Made by a program: the position numbers and the translations under genes
Shown: positions 17,069 to 24,111 of the stretch, in pieces
Layout: each line of letters begins with the position of its first letter
Position numbering within the stretch: the stretch's first letter is position 1
Source: Verrucomicrobiaceae bacterium
GTDB lineage: Bacteria; Verrucomicrobiota; Verrucomicrobiia; Verrucomicrobiales; Verrucomicrobiaceae
Direction: 5' to 3'
DNA: 34,589 nucleotides
Assembly (NCBI GenBank): GCA_016795375.1
Contig: JAEUHJ010000063.1
Location: 1-34,589, forward strand
Notes under the pieces: generated by a model
The model's database searches: none
Told to the model about the DNA's origin: nothing
Seen by the model: the letters and a program-made list of their open reading frames with translations, nothing else

Positions 17069-17824
17069 ATGCGCTTCACCAGCCCCATTCTCACGCTCCT
17101 GCTTCCCGGCACCTGCGGAATTCTGCTGCATGCCGCCGATCCGGTGCCTCCCCCTGCCGTGCCCGACACACAGTCGAAAAGCGGGGTGACGATCTTCCAG
17201 ACTGTCTGCGCCCAATGCCATGGCAGCAATGGGGAAGGCAAAATCGAACTGAAAACCCCGTCGATCGCCGGCAATCCCGCGTGGTACAAGAACACCCACT
17301 TAGCGAACATACCGGAAGGCCGCCGCGGTCATGACGCCGCCGACCCGCATTCCTTCATGATGGCCTCGATCGCAAAGGCGCTGCAGCCGGAGCAGGTGAA
17401 GGCTGTCGTCGCGCATGTGGAGAAGATGCCCGCCGTCATTCCCACCGGGCAGAACCGGGAGATGGCCGGTGTGAGCATGGATGAAGGCATGCGGCTCTTC
17501 CAGGAACGCTGCATGGAGTGCCACCGCTACAACGCCAGCGGCGAGATGACCTTCGGCAGCCCGCCGCTCACCGGCCTGCAGGCATGGTACCTGGAGGACC
17601 AGCTCCGAAAATTCAAGACCGGCAAGCGAGGCACGGCCAAGGACGACATCAACGGCGCGAAGATGGTTCAGATGACCACGCTCTTCATCGAGGATGATCA
17701 GATGCTGCGCGACGTGGTGGCCTACATCATGACGCTCAATCCCGAGCCGGAGGTGGCGAAAGAACCCGAGAAAAAGCCGGTCGAAGGCAACCCGTTCGAG
17801 GGCAAACAGACGGCGCAGCGTTGA
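17069..17824 (+). CDS. Secreted di-haem cytochrome c
   Basis: This 251-residue protein has a signal peptide (hydrophobic stretch about 6-22, cleavage near HAADP) and two haem-attachment motifs, CAQCH (47-51) and CMECH (148-152), each in a cytochrome c class I-type domain. The tail is rich in Pro, Glu and Lys and probably disordered. The domain pattern resembles the tandem c-type subunits that hand electrons to or from terminal oxidases in the periplasm. It ends at 17824, directly abutting the convergent DUF1501 gene (stop at 17825), with no intergenic base. It is divergent from the M20 peptidase gene. I cannot name a specific partner. Confidence 0.88.
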   Translation: MRFTSPILTLLLPGTCGILLHAADPVPPPAVPDTQSKSGVTIFQTVCAQCHGSNGEGKIELKTPSIAGNPAWYKNTHLANIPEGRRGHDAADPHSFMMASIAKALQPEQVKAVVAHVEKMPAVIPTGQNREMAGVSMDEGMRLFQERCMECHRYNASGEMTFGSPPLTGLQAWYLEDQLRKFKTGKRGTAKDDINGAKMVQMTTLFIEDDQMLRDVVAYIMTLNPEPEVAKEPEKKPVEGNPFEGKQTAQR

Positions 17825-19114
17825 TCACGCCTTCAAACCGGCCACCACCTCGCCTTTGCTCAGCGCCATCGGCCGGCCGACAGGCGTCATGATCTCCTTG
17901 GAAAAGTCGATGCCGAACAGGTCCTGGATGGTCGCGTGCAAATCTTCGACATGAATCGGATTCACCGGTTCTTTTTTCTCTCCCTCCGGATCAGTGGCCC
18001 CCATCACACGCCCTGCGGCGAAACCGCCGCCCGCCACGAGCATGCTGAACGCATGCGGCCAGTGGTCGCGGCCGCCGACGTTGTTGATCTTCGGCGTGCG
18101 GCCGAACTCGCCGCCACAAATCACCACCGTGCTCTCCAGCAGGCCCAGCTTCTTCAAATCACGGATGAGCGAGGCATAGGCGGCGTCAAGGATCCTCACC
18201 TGCGCGGCCTGGCCTTCGAGATTGTTCGCGTGCGTGTCCCAACCGTTGAGCGTGACCTCCACGCAACGCACCCCGGCCTGGATCAGGCGCAAGGCGGTGA
18301 AGCAGCCGCGCCCGAACGGCGTGTCGCCATACACGGCGAGATCCCCGGCCGGAACGTCACTCACGTTGAAGACCTTCAACTGGTCGGAGGTCATCATGCG
18401 GCGGGCGCGCTGCATGGAGAGCTGGTGCAGGGTCTTGCCCTGGTCGAGATTCGGTGCGCGCCCTTGCGCGAAGGCACCTTCGACCACGGACAGGCCCTCC
18501 ATGCGGCGCTCCATGCGCTTGTCATCGACGCGGGCTTTCACGTCCGGCACGGGCTGCTTCGGATCATACATCTGGAACGCATCATACTTCGCCCCGAAGA
18601 AACCGCCGCGCGCCGGCCACTGGTTCGGCAGGATGGAGACATGCGTGGGAATCTCGATCTTCGCCTCCGGCAGCTCGTGGCAGACGATGGCGCCGATGCT
18701 CGGATGAATGAGCGTGGGATCAGGCCGGTAGCCGGTCTTGATGTTGTAAAACGCGCGCTCGTGATCGCCCTCCTTGCTGACCATCGAACGGATCAGTGAC
18801 ACGTCCTGCATCACGCTGGCGGTTTGTTCGAGTCCGGCGGCAAATTCGACGCCCGTGATCGCTGTGGGGATCGTTTTGATGCCGCCGCCGATCTTCGTGG
18901 CCGGATGCGGATCAAAGGTGTCGAGCTGACTCGCGGCCCCGCCGAGCCAGAGCAGGATCACCGAGCGCGCGGGCTTGCCCTTCGGCGCTTGTTCAGCCTC
19001 GACGGCCAGCAGATCGGCCAGCGGCGTGAGCCACGAGACGCCCGCAACGCCCGTGCCGCGAAGAAGGGAGCGACGGGTGAGATGAATGTTGTTTTGGCAA
19101 AGAGAGGTGTTCAT
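17825..19114 (-). CDS. Tat-exported DUF1501 protein
   Basis: This 429-residue protein has a twin-arginine signal (LTRRSLLRGTGVAG, R14-R15) and the alkaline phosphatase/sulfatase-like fold family DUF1501: LLWLGGAASQLDTFDPHP near residues 54-71, GWDTHANN, and CGGEFGRTPKIN with GRDHWPHAFS. These conserved D, H and R residues resemble metal-binding sites of the phosphatase/sulfatase superfamily, but no activity is established. In Planctomycetes and Verrucomicrobiota such genes regularly pair with DUF1549/DUF1553 cytochrome-type genes, as here: the partner lies 137 bases upstream on the same strand. The spacer between them holds inverted copies of the AATGACGAAT repeat. Confidence 0.9.
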   Translation of the reverse strand: MNTSLCQNNIHLTRRSLLRGTGVAGVSWLTPLADLLAVEAEQAPKGKPARSVILLWLGGAASQLDTFDPHPATKIGGGIKTIPTAITGVEFAAGLEQTASVMQDVSLIRSMVSKEGDHERAFYNIKTGYRPDPTLIHPSIGAIVCHELPEAKIEIPTHVSILPNQWPARGGFFGAKYDAFQMYDPKQPVPDVKARVDDKRMERRMEGLSVVEGAFAQGRAPNLDQGKTLHQLSMQRARRMMTSDQLKVFNVSDVPAGDLAVYGDTPFGRGCFTALRLIQAGVRCVEVTLNGWDTHANNLEGQAAQVRILDAAYASLIRDLKKLGLLESTVVICGGEFGRTPKINNVGGRDHWPHAFSMLVAGGGFAAGRVMGATDPEGEKKEPVNPIHVEDLHATIQDLFGIDFSKEIMTPVGRPMALSKGEVVAGLKA

Positions 19115-19117
19115 GAC

Positions 19118-19156
19118 AATGACGAAATCAGAATGGCGAATGACGAATCAAATCCG
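19118..19156 (+). repeat. Dispersed AATGACGAAT repeat, copy 2
   Basis: AATGACGAAATCAGAATGG is followed by CGAATGACGAATC, aligning to copy 1 at 7940-7974 (including a shared GAAGTCTG just beyond). A further partial AATGACGAA follows at about 19165. It begins four bases upstream of the DUF1501 start codon. Confidence 0.6.
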
Positions 19157-19203
19157 AAGTCTGAATGACGAACGAGAAACAAGAGGCGACTGGAGCTTGG
19201 AGC

Positions 19204-19240
19204 ATTCATTCGTCATTCTGGTTTCGGATTTCGTCATTCC
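19204..19240 (-). repeat. Dispersed AATGACGAAT repeat, copy 3
   Basis: Read on the minus strand: GGAATGACGAAATCCG, then CAGAATGACGAATGAATG. It is inverted relative to copy 2, so the two could pair across the spacer between the DUF1549 and DUF1501 genes. Confidence 0.55.
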
Positions 19241-19251
19241 CACTTCGCGGG

Positions 19252-20916
19252 TCAATGGTTCCATGAGAACTCGGTGGCGTTCATCAGCGTCCAGAACAGG
19301 TCGGATAAGATGTCGCCGCGCGACCTTCCCTTCCTGGCGCCGGTCAGCAGCTTGATGAAGTAGGCGCCCTCCTCGGCCGCAGGACGCCGGGTGAAGACGG
19401 ACAGGTAGGCGGCCTCCACCGCGGTGGCATTGTCCGGCGCGAGCATGCTGATGCGCGTGGCGGCGTTGAGCAGCGGATTGACCCGGGTGTTCTCGCTGAT
19501 CATGTTGCCGTTCATGAGCAGCAGCCGCTGCGGGATCGTGCCCCCCGCATCATCAAAGGTGTCCTCGCCGGAGTCGCCGTAGCGCTTCACGAAGTTCGCC
19601 ACGTCCAGATCACGCTTGATGCGAAGCAGCACATGCGTGTCCGCGTCGATCGTGCCCAGCGACGACGCCTGGATCACGCTGCCCGCCATCTGCTCCGGCC
19701 GCAGCCGCGTGATCGGGAACGCCGCCCAGGCGGCCTCCGCCTCCGGCGTGACAGGGTGCGTGGGATCGGCGGAACAGCTCGACTGCTGGAACACACGCGT
19801 GGCCGCGATCACCCGGATCAGGTGCTGCAAATCGCAACCGTGCGCGATGAAATCGTCCGCCAGCAGCTCCAGGCCCGGCGGGAACGGCCCTTCGAGCGGG
19901 ATGTCATCCACCGGAGAGATGAGCGGGCGGTTGAACAGCAGCGCCCACATGCGGTTCACGATCGTGCGTGCGAAGGGCTTGTTCCCCTTCGCCGTGACCC
20001 ATTTCGCCAGCCTGTCACGCGGCGTGCCCTTTTCTGGCAGCAGCTCCGGCTTCCACGGTACCATCGCAGGCACCACCTCCTCCTGCATTTTGCCGAGGTA
20101 GCGAAATCGGTACTTCTCCTTCGGGTCGTCCCGCAGTCCGTTCAGCGAAAAATCGGTCTGGCCGAAATACGCGGCCAGCTTGTGGAAGTCCTCCTGCTTC
20201 CAGGTGCTGCCGAGCTTGCCGTCGTGGCACTGCACGCAGTCCATCTGCACGCCGAGGAAGGCGCGGCTCACACGCGCAGCCAGCTTCGCCTCATCGGGGC
20301 CTTTGTTGCCCATCTGGTTCGTCACCGTGATGAAGTTCACCTCCGGACTCGTCGTCCACACACCATTGGCATTGATCAACGAACGCACCACCTGGTCGTA
20401 GGGCCGGTTCTGCTGCAACGCGTCGCTCAGCCAGTCCACCAGCCGGCGGCGGCGATAAATCAAGAAGGGGCCATTCTCGATGCCGACGTAAACGCGCACC
20501 AGCCGTTCGGCGAGATAATCGCTCGTGCGGCGATCCGCAAAAAGCTGCGACAGCCACCACTGCCCCATGTCGGCGATCTTCAACCTTTCTATCTCACGAA
20601 TCTCTTGAAGTGACGGGATGCTGCCCGTCAGCGCCAACGACAGACGCCGCACCAAGGTAAGATCATCTGCCTTCGCTGCAGGTTGAAGCTGTTTTTGTCC
20701 CCAGTCCGCTTCAAAAGCCGCATCCACCGTTTTGGCTGCGTCCAAGACGGACTGTGACTGGTCCATCGTCATTCCCACATAATGCTTGGACAACTTTCCC
20801 ACCGGCGGCTTCAGCAGTTCCACCACGCCCCAGGCCGCCGCTCCACCAATCCCGACGACCACGACGACATGACGCAGCCGGGGCAGCCAGCCTGAGAGGA
20901 AAGATGCGGGATTCAT
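19252..20916 (-). CDS. DUF1549/DUF1553 protein with a haem-type CVQCH motif
   Basis: This 554-residue protein has an N-terminal membrane helix (VVVVVGIGGAAAWGVVELL). Its DUF1549 part contains RRLSLALTGSIPS and SDYLAERLVRVYVG, with a CVQCHD motif around residue 230 that fits covalent haem c binding. Its DUF1553 part contains FARTIVNRMWALLFNRP, LRPEQMAGSV and LFWTLMNATEFSWNH. The pairing of DUF1549/DUF1553 with DUF1501 is a hallmark of Planctomycetes and Verrucomicrobiota; the biochemical role is not established. I chose the ATG at 20916, which has GGAG nine bases upstream, one of few plausible ribosome-binding sites here. Members are often longer and start with an extra cytochrome domain, absent here. 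The separate di-haem cytochrome at 17069 may supply it. Confidence 0.87.
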   Translation of the reverse strand: MNPASFLSGWLPRLRHVVVVVGIGGAAAWGVVELLKPPVGKLSKHYVGMTMDQSQSVLDAAKTVDAAFEADWGQKQLQPAAKADDLTLVRRLSLALTGSIPSLQEIREIERLKIADMGQWWLSQLFADRRTSDYLAERLVRVYVGIENGPFLIYRRRRLVDWLSDALQQNRPYDQVVRSLINANGVWTTSPEVNFITVTNQMGNKGPDEAKLAARVSRAFLGVQMDCVQCHDGKLGSTWKQEDFHKLAAYFGQTDFSLNGLRDDPKEKYRFRYLGKMQEEVVPAMVPWKPELLPEKGTPRDRLAKWVTAKGNKPFARTIVNRMWALLFNRPLISPVDDIPLEGPFPPGLELLADDFIAHGCDLQHLIRVIAATRVFQQSSCSADPTHPVTPEAEAAWAAFPITRLRPEQMAGSVIQASSLGTIDADTHVLLRIKRDLDVANFVKRYGDSGEDTFDDAGGTIPQRLLLMNGNMISENTRVNPLLNAATRISMLAPDNATAVEAAYLSVFTRRPAAEEGAYFIKLLTGARKGRSRGDILSDLFWTLMNATEFSWNH

Positions 20917-21170
20917 GACTTTGCGCTCCGGAGAGCTGTCTTCTAACACGCAGCCGGAGCTTCGGTTTCCTCACAGATTTTGCAACCCTCCTGCCGTGGT
21001 CAATCCTGTCTCTTGAGATTGAGAACAGTGCGTGGACGGCCTGCGAACGGATCCGCAGCCGCTCCAATCTTTGACGCTGCGTGCCTGTATCACGGGCGGC
21101 CCGGCATACAAGTCCGACCGGTTTCACATCGGAGCGGCGAGACGGGTGGAAAAAACCGGACATTCATCCC
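20917..21170. other. Intergenic stretch upstream of the DUF1549 gene
   Basis: About 250 bases with no credible gene. On the minus strand it should carry the promoter for the DUF1549-DUF1501 pair. A TTGACC is present but its matching -10 is poor, so I do not call a promoter. Confidence 0.4.
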
Positions 21171-21758
21171 TCATGTCAGATCCTTCAGCCAAAACGTCAA
21201 TGTCTTGGGTGATTCGGCCGCCTCGTTGGTTTCCTTCCAGGCAAACGTGGCCTGGAGCCCGGGGTGCCGCACATAGCCCTGGTCGCGCCAGAAGCCGTCA
21301 AGCGGGCGGTAGCCCGCAGGACGCAGCGGGTGGTCGGCGGGACGATCCATGGCGCAGAAGGCGCTGATCTTCGAGCCGAGATGACGGGCGTGCGCCTCAC
21401 GACGCGCGAAGAACTCCTTCCCGACGCCCTGGCCGCGAAACTGCGGCAGCAGGATGGATTCGCCAAAGTAACAGATCGTCGCGAGGTCATGGCCGGCCTT
21501 CGCAAACGCCGCCTGGAACTCCGGCCCTTCGTCGAGCATCGGCAGACACGTCGTCGCGCCGACGACGCGGCCGTCATCGAACGCCAGGACGACCAGGCTG
21601 GCGGCTGAACGCAGGTAAACGCGCAGGTAGTCGCGCTCGTATTCAAGACTGCCGTCGTAAAGATACGGGTATTCGCGAAACACCGTGATGCGCAGGGCTC
21701 CCAGCGCGTCGAGGAAGGGCGTGAGTTCGGAGCCGTGGAAGTTCTGGAGGCGGAGCAT
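21171..21758 (-). CDS. GNAT-family N-acetyltransferase
   Basis: This 195-residue single-domain GNAT protein is expected to transfer an acetyl group from acetyl-CoA to an amine of unknown identity. LVVLAFDDGRVVGATTCLP fits strands 2 and 3. FGESILLPQFRGQGVGKEFF fits strand 4 and the acetyl-CoA pyrophosphate loop (Q-x-x-G-x-G, here QFRGQGVG). The C-terminal half contains RPLDGFWRDQGYVRHP. I chose the ATG at 21758 over an in-frame TTG at 21806, which only adds a Leu/Pro-rich stretch. It lies 72 bases after a NUDIX hydrolase gene on the same strand and may be co-transcribed with it. Cytoplasmic. Confidence 0.82.
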   Translation of the reverse strand: MLRLQNFHGSELTPFLDALGALRITVFREYPYLYDGSLEYERDYLRVYLRSAASLVVLAFDDGRVVGATTCLPMLDEGPEFQAAFAKAGHDLATICYFGESILLPQFRGQGVGKEFFARREAHARHLGSKISAFCAMDRPADHPLRPAGYRPLDGFWRDQGYVRHPGLQATFAWKETNEAAESPKTLTFWLKDLT

Positions 21759-21830
21759 TGGGAAGCGAGGGAGCCGCACCAGCGGCAAAACCTTCAACGG
21801 TTGCAACCGGCATTTTGCACGGGACGGCTG

Positions 21831-22358
21831 TCATGCCACGGCTGCCCGCAGCCGTCTGACGACCTCCGCATTCGACTCAAAAGCGAACTCACCGAGGGGA
21901 GCGTCGTCCAGCGGAAGTACCAGGGTTTCCATCACCTCGGCGGGGTCCGCCTTGAGGCCGTCGAAACAAGGCACACGCGCGACATAGCACAGGTCGAGCG
22001 TGGGCCAGACGAAACCTTGGAACAGGTAGCGGTTGTTGAGCGTGCAGAGGTAAGTGAACGCGCTCGCAGCGATGTCGAGGCCGGTTTCCTCGCAGGTTTC
22101 ACGCGCGGCGGCCATTTCGCCGGTTTCTTCAGGTTCGATCACACCACCGGGCAGGCCGAGTTTGCCAAGGCCGGGCTCATGGGCGCGGCGGATGACGAGG
22201 ATGCGATCCTGTGCATCGAGGATGAGCGCCACGGCGGCGGGAATGGGCGTGATGAAGTGACGGAAACCACAGCGCTCGCAGACGAATTCGCGGACGCTCT
22301 TGTTGATCCAGTCGTTCGCGCCGCAAGCGCTGCAGAATTTGAAGGGAGACTCAGCCAT
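21831..22358 (-). CDS. NUDIX hydrolase with N-terminal zinc ribbon
   Basis: This 175-residue protein has a zinc ribbon with C9, C12, C27 and C30, then a NUDIX domain. The NUDIX box G-x5-E-x7-R-E-x2-E-E-x-G is complete (G72, E78, R86, E87, E90, E91, G93). The box coordinates Mg2+ for hydrolysis of nucleoside diphosphates linked to another group. The zinc ribbon resembles that of NudC-type NADH pyrophosphatases, but the protein is shorter and lacks a clear SQPWPFPQS-type motif, so ADP-ribose or NAD(H) substrates are only guesses. Its start overlaps the stop of the small membrane protein gene upstream by eight bases, which indicates a shared transcript. Confidence 0.88.
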   Translation of the reverse strand: MAESPFKFCSACGANDWINKSVREFVCERCGFRHFITPIPAAVALILDAQDRILVIRRAHEPGLGKLGLPGGVIEPEETGEMAAARETCEETGLDIAASAFTYLCTLNNRYLFQGFVWPTLDLCYVARVPCFDGLKADPAEVMETLVLPLDDAPLGEFAFESNAEVVRRLRAAVA

Positions 22359-22659
22359 CGCGCGATCCCTGCCGCCGCTGCGCCTGCCATGCCAGCAGAA
22401 ACACGAGGGCGCAGGCCGACTTCATCGCCAGCAGCCACCACGGCTCCCACCACGCGCCGGTTTGCACCTCGATGAGATCGGAGACGCCGAACACAGCGAA
22501 GGCGAGCGGCAGCAGCCAGCGCCACGGCCTTGCCATGCGCAGCCGCAGGGCCAGAGCGATTGCCAGGACAAACCACAGGCTTGCCTCACCGTAGTTGAAC
22601 ACGGCATGAAACGACGGTGATTCACGGTCTGACATCGCGGCAGGTTTCCAAATCGCCAT
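22351..22659 (-). CDS. Small three-helix membrane protein
   Basis: This 102-residue protein has three hydrophobic stretches (SLWFVLAIALALRLRM, WLLPLAFAVFGVSDLIEV, LLAMKSACALVFLLAW) and a basic C-terminus (RRQGSRDG). FNYGEASLW before the first helix and TGAWWEPWW between helices 2 and 3 look conserved-type, but I do not recognise a named family. An ATG at 22635 is an equally possible start (94 residues). The gene overlaps the NUDIX gene by eight bases and is divergent from the FHA-cyclase gene, with about 80 bases between. Confidence 0.7.
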   Translation of the reverse strand: MAIWKPAAMSDRESPSFHAVFNYGEASLWFVLAIALALRLRMARPWRWLLPLAFAVFGVSDLIEVQTGAWWEPWWLLAMKSACALVFLLAWQAQRRQGSRDG

Positions 22660-22740
22660 CGGGAAGGCAAGACGTGATTTCTTTGCAACGTCTGCTGGCG
22701 GCGGCTGCTTCTCCTGCCAGAGTGCGGCCCGCCCTGCCTC

Positions 22741-23610
22741 ATGTCCAACTCACTCCTCCAGTCCTGGCTGCGCCTCCCCGACGGGGAACGCCATGACATG
22801 AACGGCACCTGCAGCATCGGCCGCGCACCTGAAAATGCCGTCGCGCTGGCGGGTACCGAGGTCTCCCGCCGTCACGCCATCATCCAGGCGCAGGGGGAGC
22901 GCGAGTTCTGGCTGGTCGATCTCGGCAGCGCGAACGGCACCTTCGTGAACGGCCGCCGTCTCTCACAGGCCGTGCGCCTGCACAACGGCGACATCATCCG
23001 CATCGCCGGCCACGAGATGGAGTTTGCCACGGAGATTCTGAGCGCGATGCACCCGGCCGGCCAGCAGGTGATGGCCTCGACCATGATCCACATCCAGCAG
23101 GCTCAGTGCTGGCTGATGGTGGTGGACATCATCGGTTCCACGAAGCTGGCCCAAAGCATGTCCGCCGCCGATTATCCGCGCATGACGGGCACCTGGTTCA
23201 AGAACTGCCGCCAGATCATCGACGATTGCGGCGGCCACATGTCGAAATATCTCGGCGACGGCTTCTTCTGCTACTGGGATGACACGGATGACGGCGTCAT
23301 CCAGGTGCGCCAGGCCGTGGCCCGTCTCCATGAGGCGCAGCGCAAGGCCAGCCCGCCGTTCCGTGTCGTGCTGCATTTCGGGGGGGCCGCGCTCGGCACC
23401 GTGCCGACGATGAACGAGCTCAATCTTCATGGGCCGGAGGTGAACTTTGTCTTCCGCATCGAGAAAGTGGCCTCCTCGTTGAAGCAGGACGTGCTTTTCA
23501 GCGAGGCCGCCACGAACAGGATGAAGGCGCAGGACGAGGTCCGCTTCGTCGGCGAATGTGGCGTGGATGGTTTCTCCTCGAAGTACAAGTTCTTCACGCT
23601 GGGGGCGTGA
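22741..23610 (+). CDS. FHA domain - class III adenylate/guanylate cyclase fusion
   Basis: This 289-residue protein carries an N-terminal FHA phosphothreonine-binding domain: GR at 27-28, VSRRHA at 41-46, LVDLGSANGTFVNG at 58-71. A class III nucleotidyl cyclase domain spans about 120-289. The metal-binding aspartates are D129 (VVDIIGST) and D173 (KYLGDGFF), K169 fits the base-contacting lysine, and N235 and R239 fit the transition-state pair (N-x3-R). All catalytic residues I can check are present, so it is probably active, likely making cAMP. No transmembrane helix is seen. An FHA domain would tie activity to a Ser/Thr kinase signal; no kinase lies in the window. It converges on the Dabb lipoprotein gene. 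Confidence 0.9.
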   Translation: MSNSLLQSWLRLPDGERHDMNGTCSIGRAPENAVALAGTEVSRRHAIIQAQGEREFWLVDLGSANGTFVNGRRLSQAVRLHNGDIIRIAGHEMEFATEILSAMHPAGQQVMASTMIHIQQAQCWLMVVDIIGSTKLAQSMSAADYPRMTGTWFKNCRQIIDDCGGHMSKYLGDGFFCYWDDTDDGVIQVRQAVARLHEAQRKASPPFRVVLHFGGAALGTVPTMNELNLHGPEVNFVFRIEKVASSLKQDVLFSEAATNRMKAQDEVRFVGECGVDGFSSKYKFFTLGA

Positions 23611-23653
23611 TCAATGCGGACGCGCCCCTTGCGCCTGACCGCCGGGGGAAAGT

Positions 23654-24052
23654 TCATTCACACCGGATGTCATAGACGAGCACCTTCTTCGCCAGCGGCA
23701 GCAGGGTCTGCTTCACGGCGCTCACATGCACCGGATGCTTCTCGTAGGCATCCATGTCGGCCTTGCTGCCGAAACGCATGATGAAGCCGACGTCGAAGCT
23801 GTCATCGACAATCTCGCGATCACTCGGCACGGCGGGGCCGGCGTTGAGATGCTGGATCTCCTTGATCCCGGCCTGGAACTTCCGCGCGGTGTCGATGAGC
23901 GCGGCGCGATCAGCGGCATTGCCGGGGCGCTTGAGCCAGACGAGGACGATGTGCTCCACCTTGCCCCCTCCGGTGGTTTTGTGGCCGAAGGGACAGGTGG
24001 TGCAGGAAGCGGAGAGGAATGACGCGAGGGCGAGGATGAGGATGTGTTTCAT
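23654..24052 (-). CDS. Secreted or lipoprotein Dabb-domain protein
   Basis: This 132-residue protein has a signal peptide (ILILALASFLSA) ending at a possible lipobox SASC (C17; Ser rather than Leu at -3, so lipidation is uncertain). A stress-responsive alpha/beta-barrel (Dabb) domain follows: VEHIVLVWLKRPG, FDVGFIMRFGSKADMDAYEK and HPVHVSAVKQTLLPL. Dabb proteins are small dimeric ferredoxin-like barrels with no single activity. Exported Dabb proteins recur in Planctomycetes and Verrucomicrobiota. I chose the ATG at 24052, where the signal peptide begins. It is 59 bases downstream of rng, and a small hairpin lies between. Confidence 0.8.
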   Translation of the reverse strand: MKHILILALASFLSASCTTCPFGHKTTGGGKVEHIVLVWLKRPGNAADRAALIDTARKFQAGIKEIQHLNAGPAVPSDREIVDDSFDVGFIMRFGSKADMDAYEKHPVHVSAVKQTLLPLAKKVLVYDIRCE

Positions 24053-24054
24053 GA

Positions 24055-24072
24055 CATGCCCAGTCTGGCATG
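24055..24072. other. Hairpin just upstream of the Dabb gene start
   Basis: CATGCC (24055-24060) pairs with GGCATG (24067-24072). On the minus strand it lies directly before the Dabb start codon at 24052, so it could influence translation initiation or mark the end of the rng transcript. No T-tract follows. Confidence 0.35.
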
Positions 24073-24111
24073 ACGTGAAATTTCCGTCGAGATGTTTGCG
24101 CAAATTCAGGC

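Noticed and set aside
16936..17310. N-terminal extension of the M20 peptidase frame
   Set aside because: It overlaps the opposite-strand cytochrome gene and lacks M20 similarity; the family N-terminus begins at the ATG at 16935.
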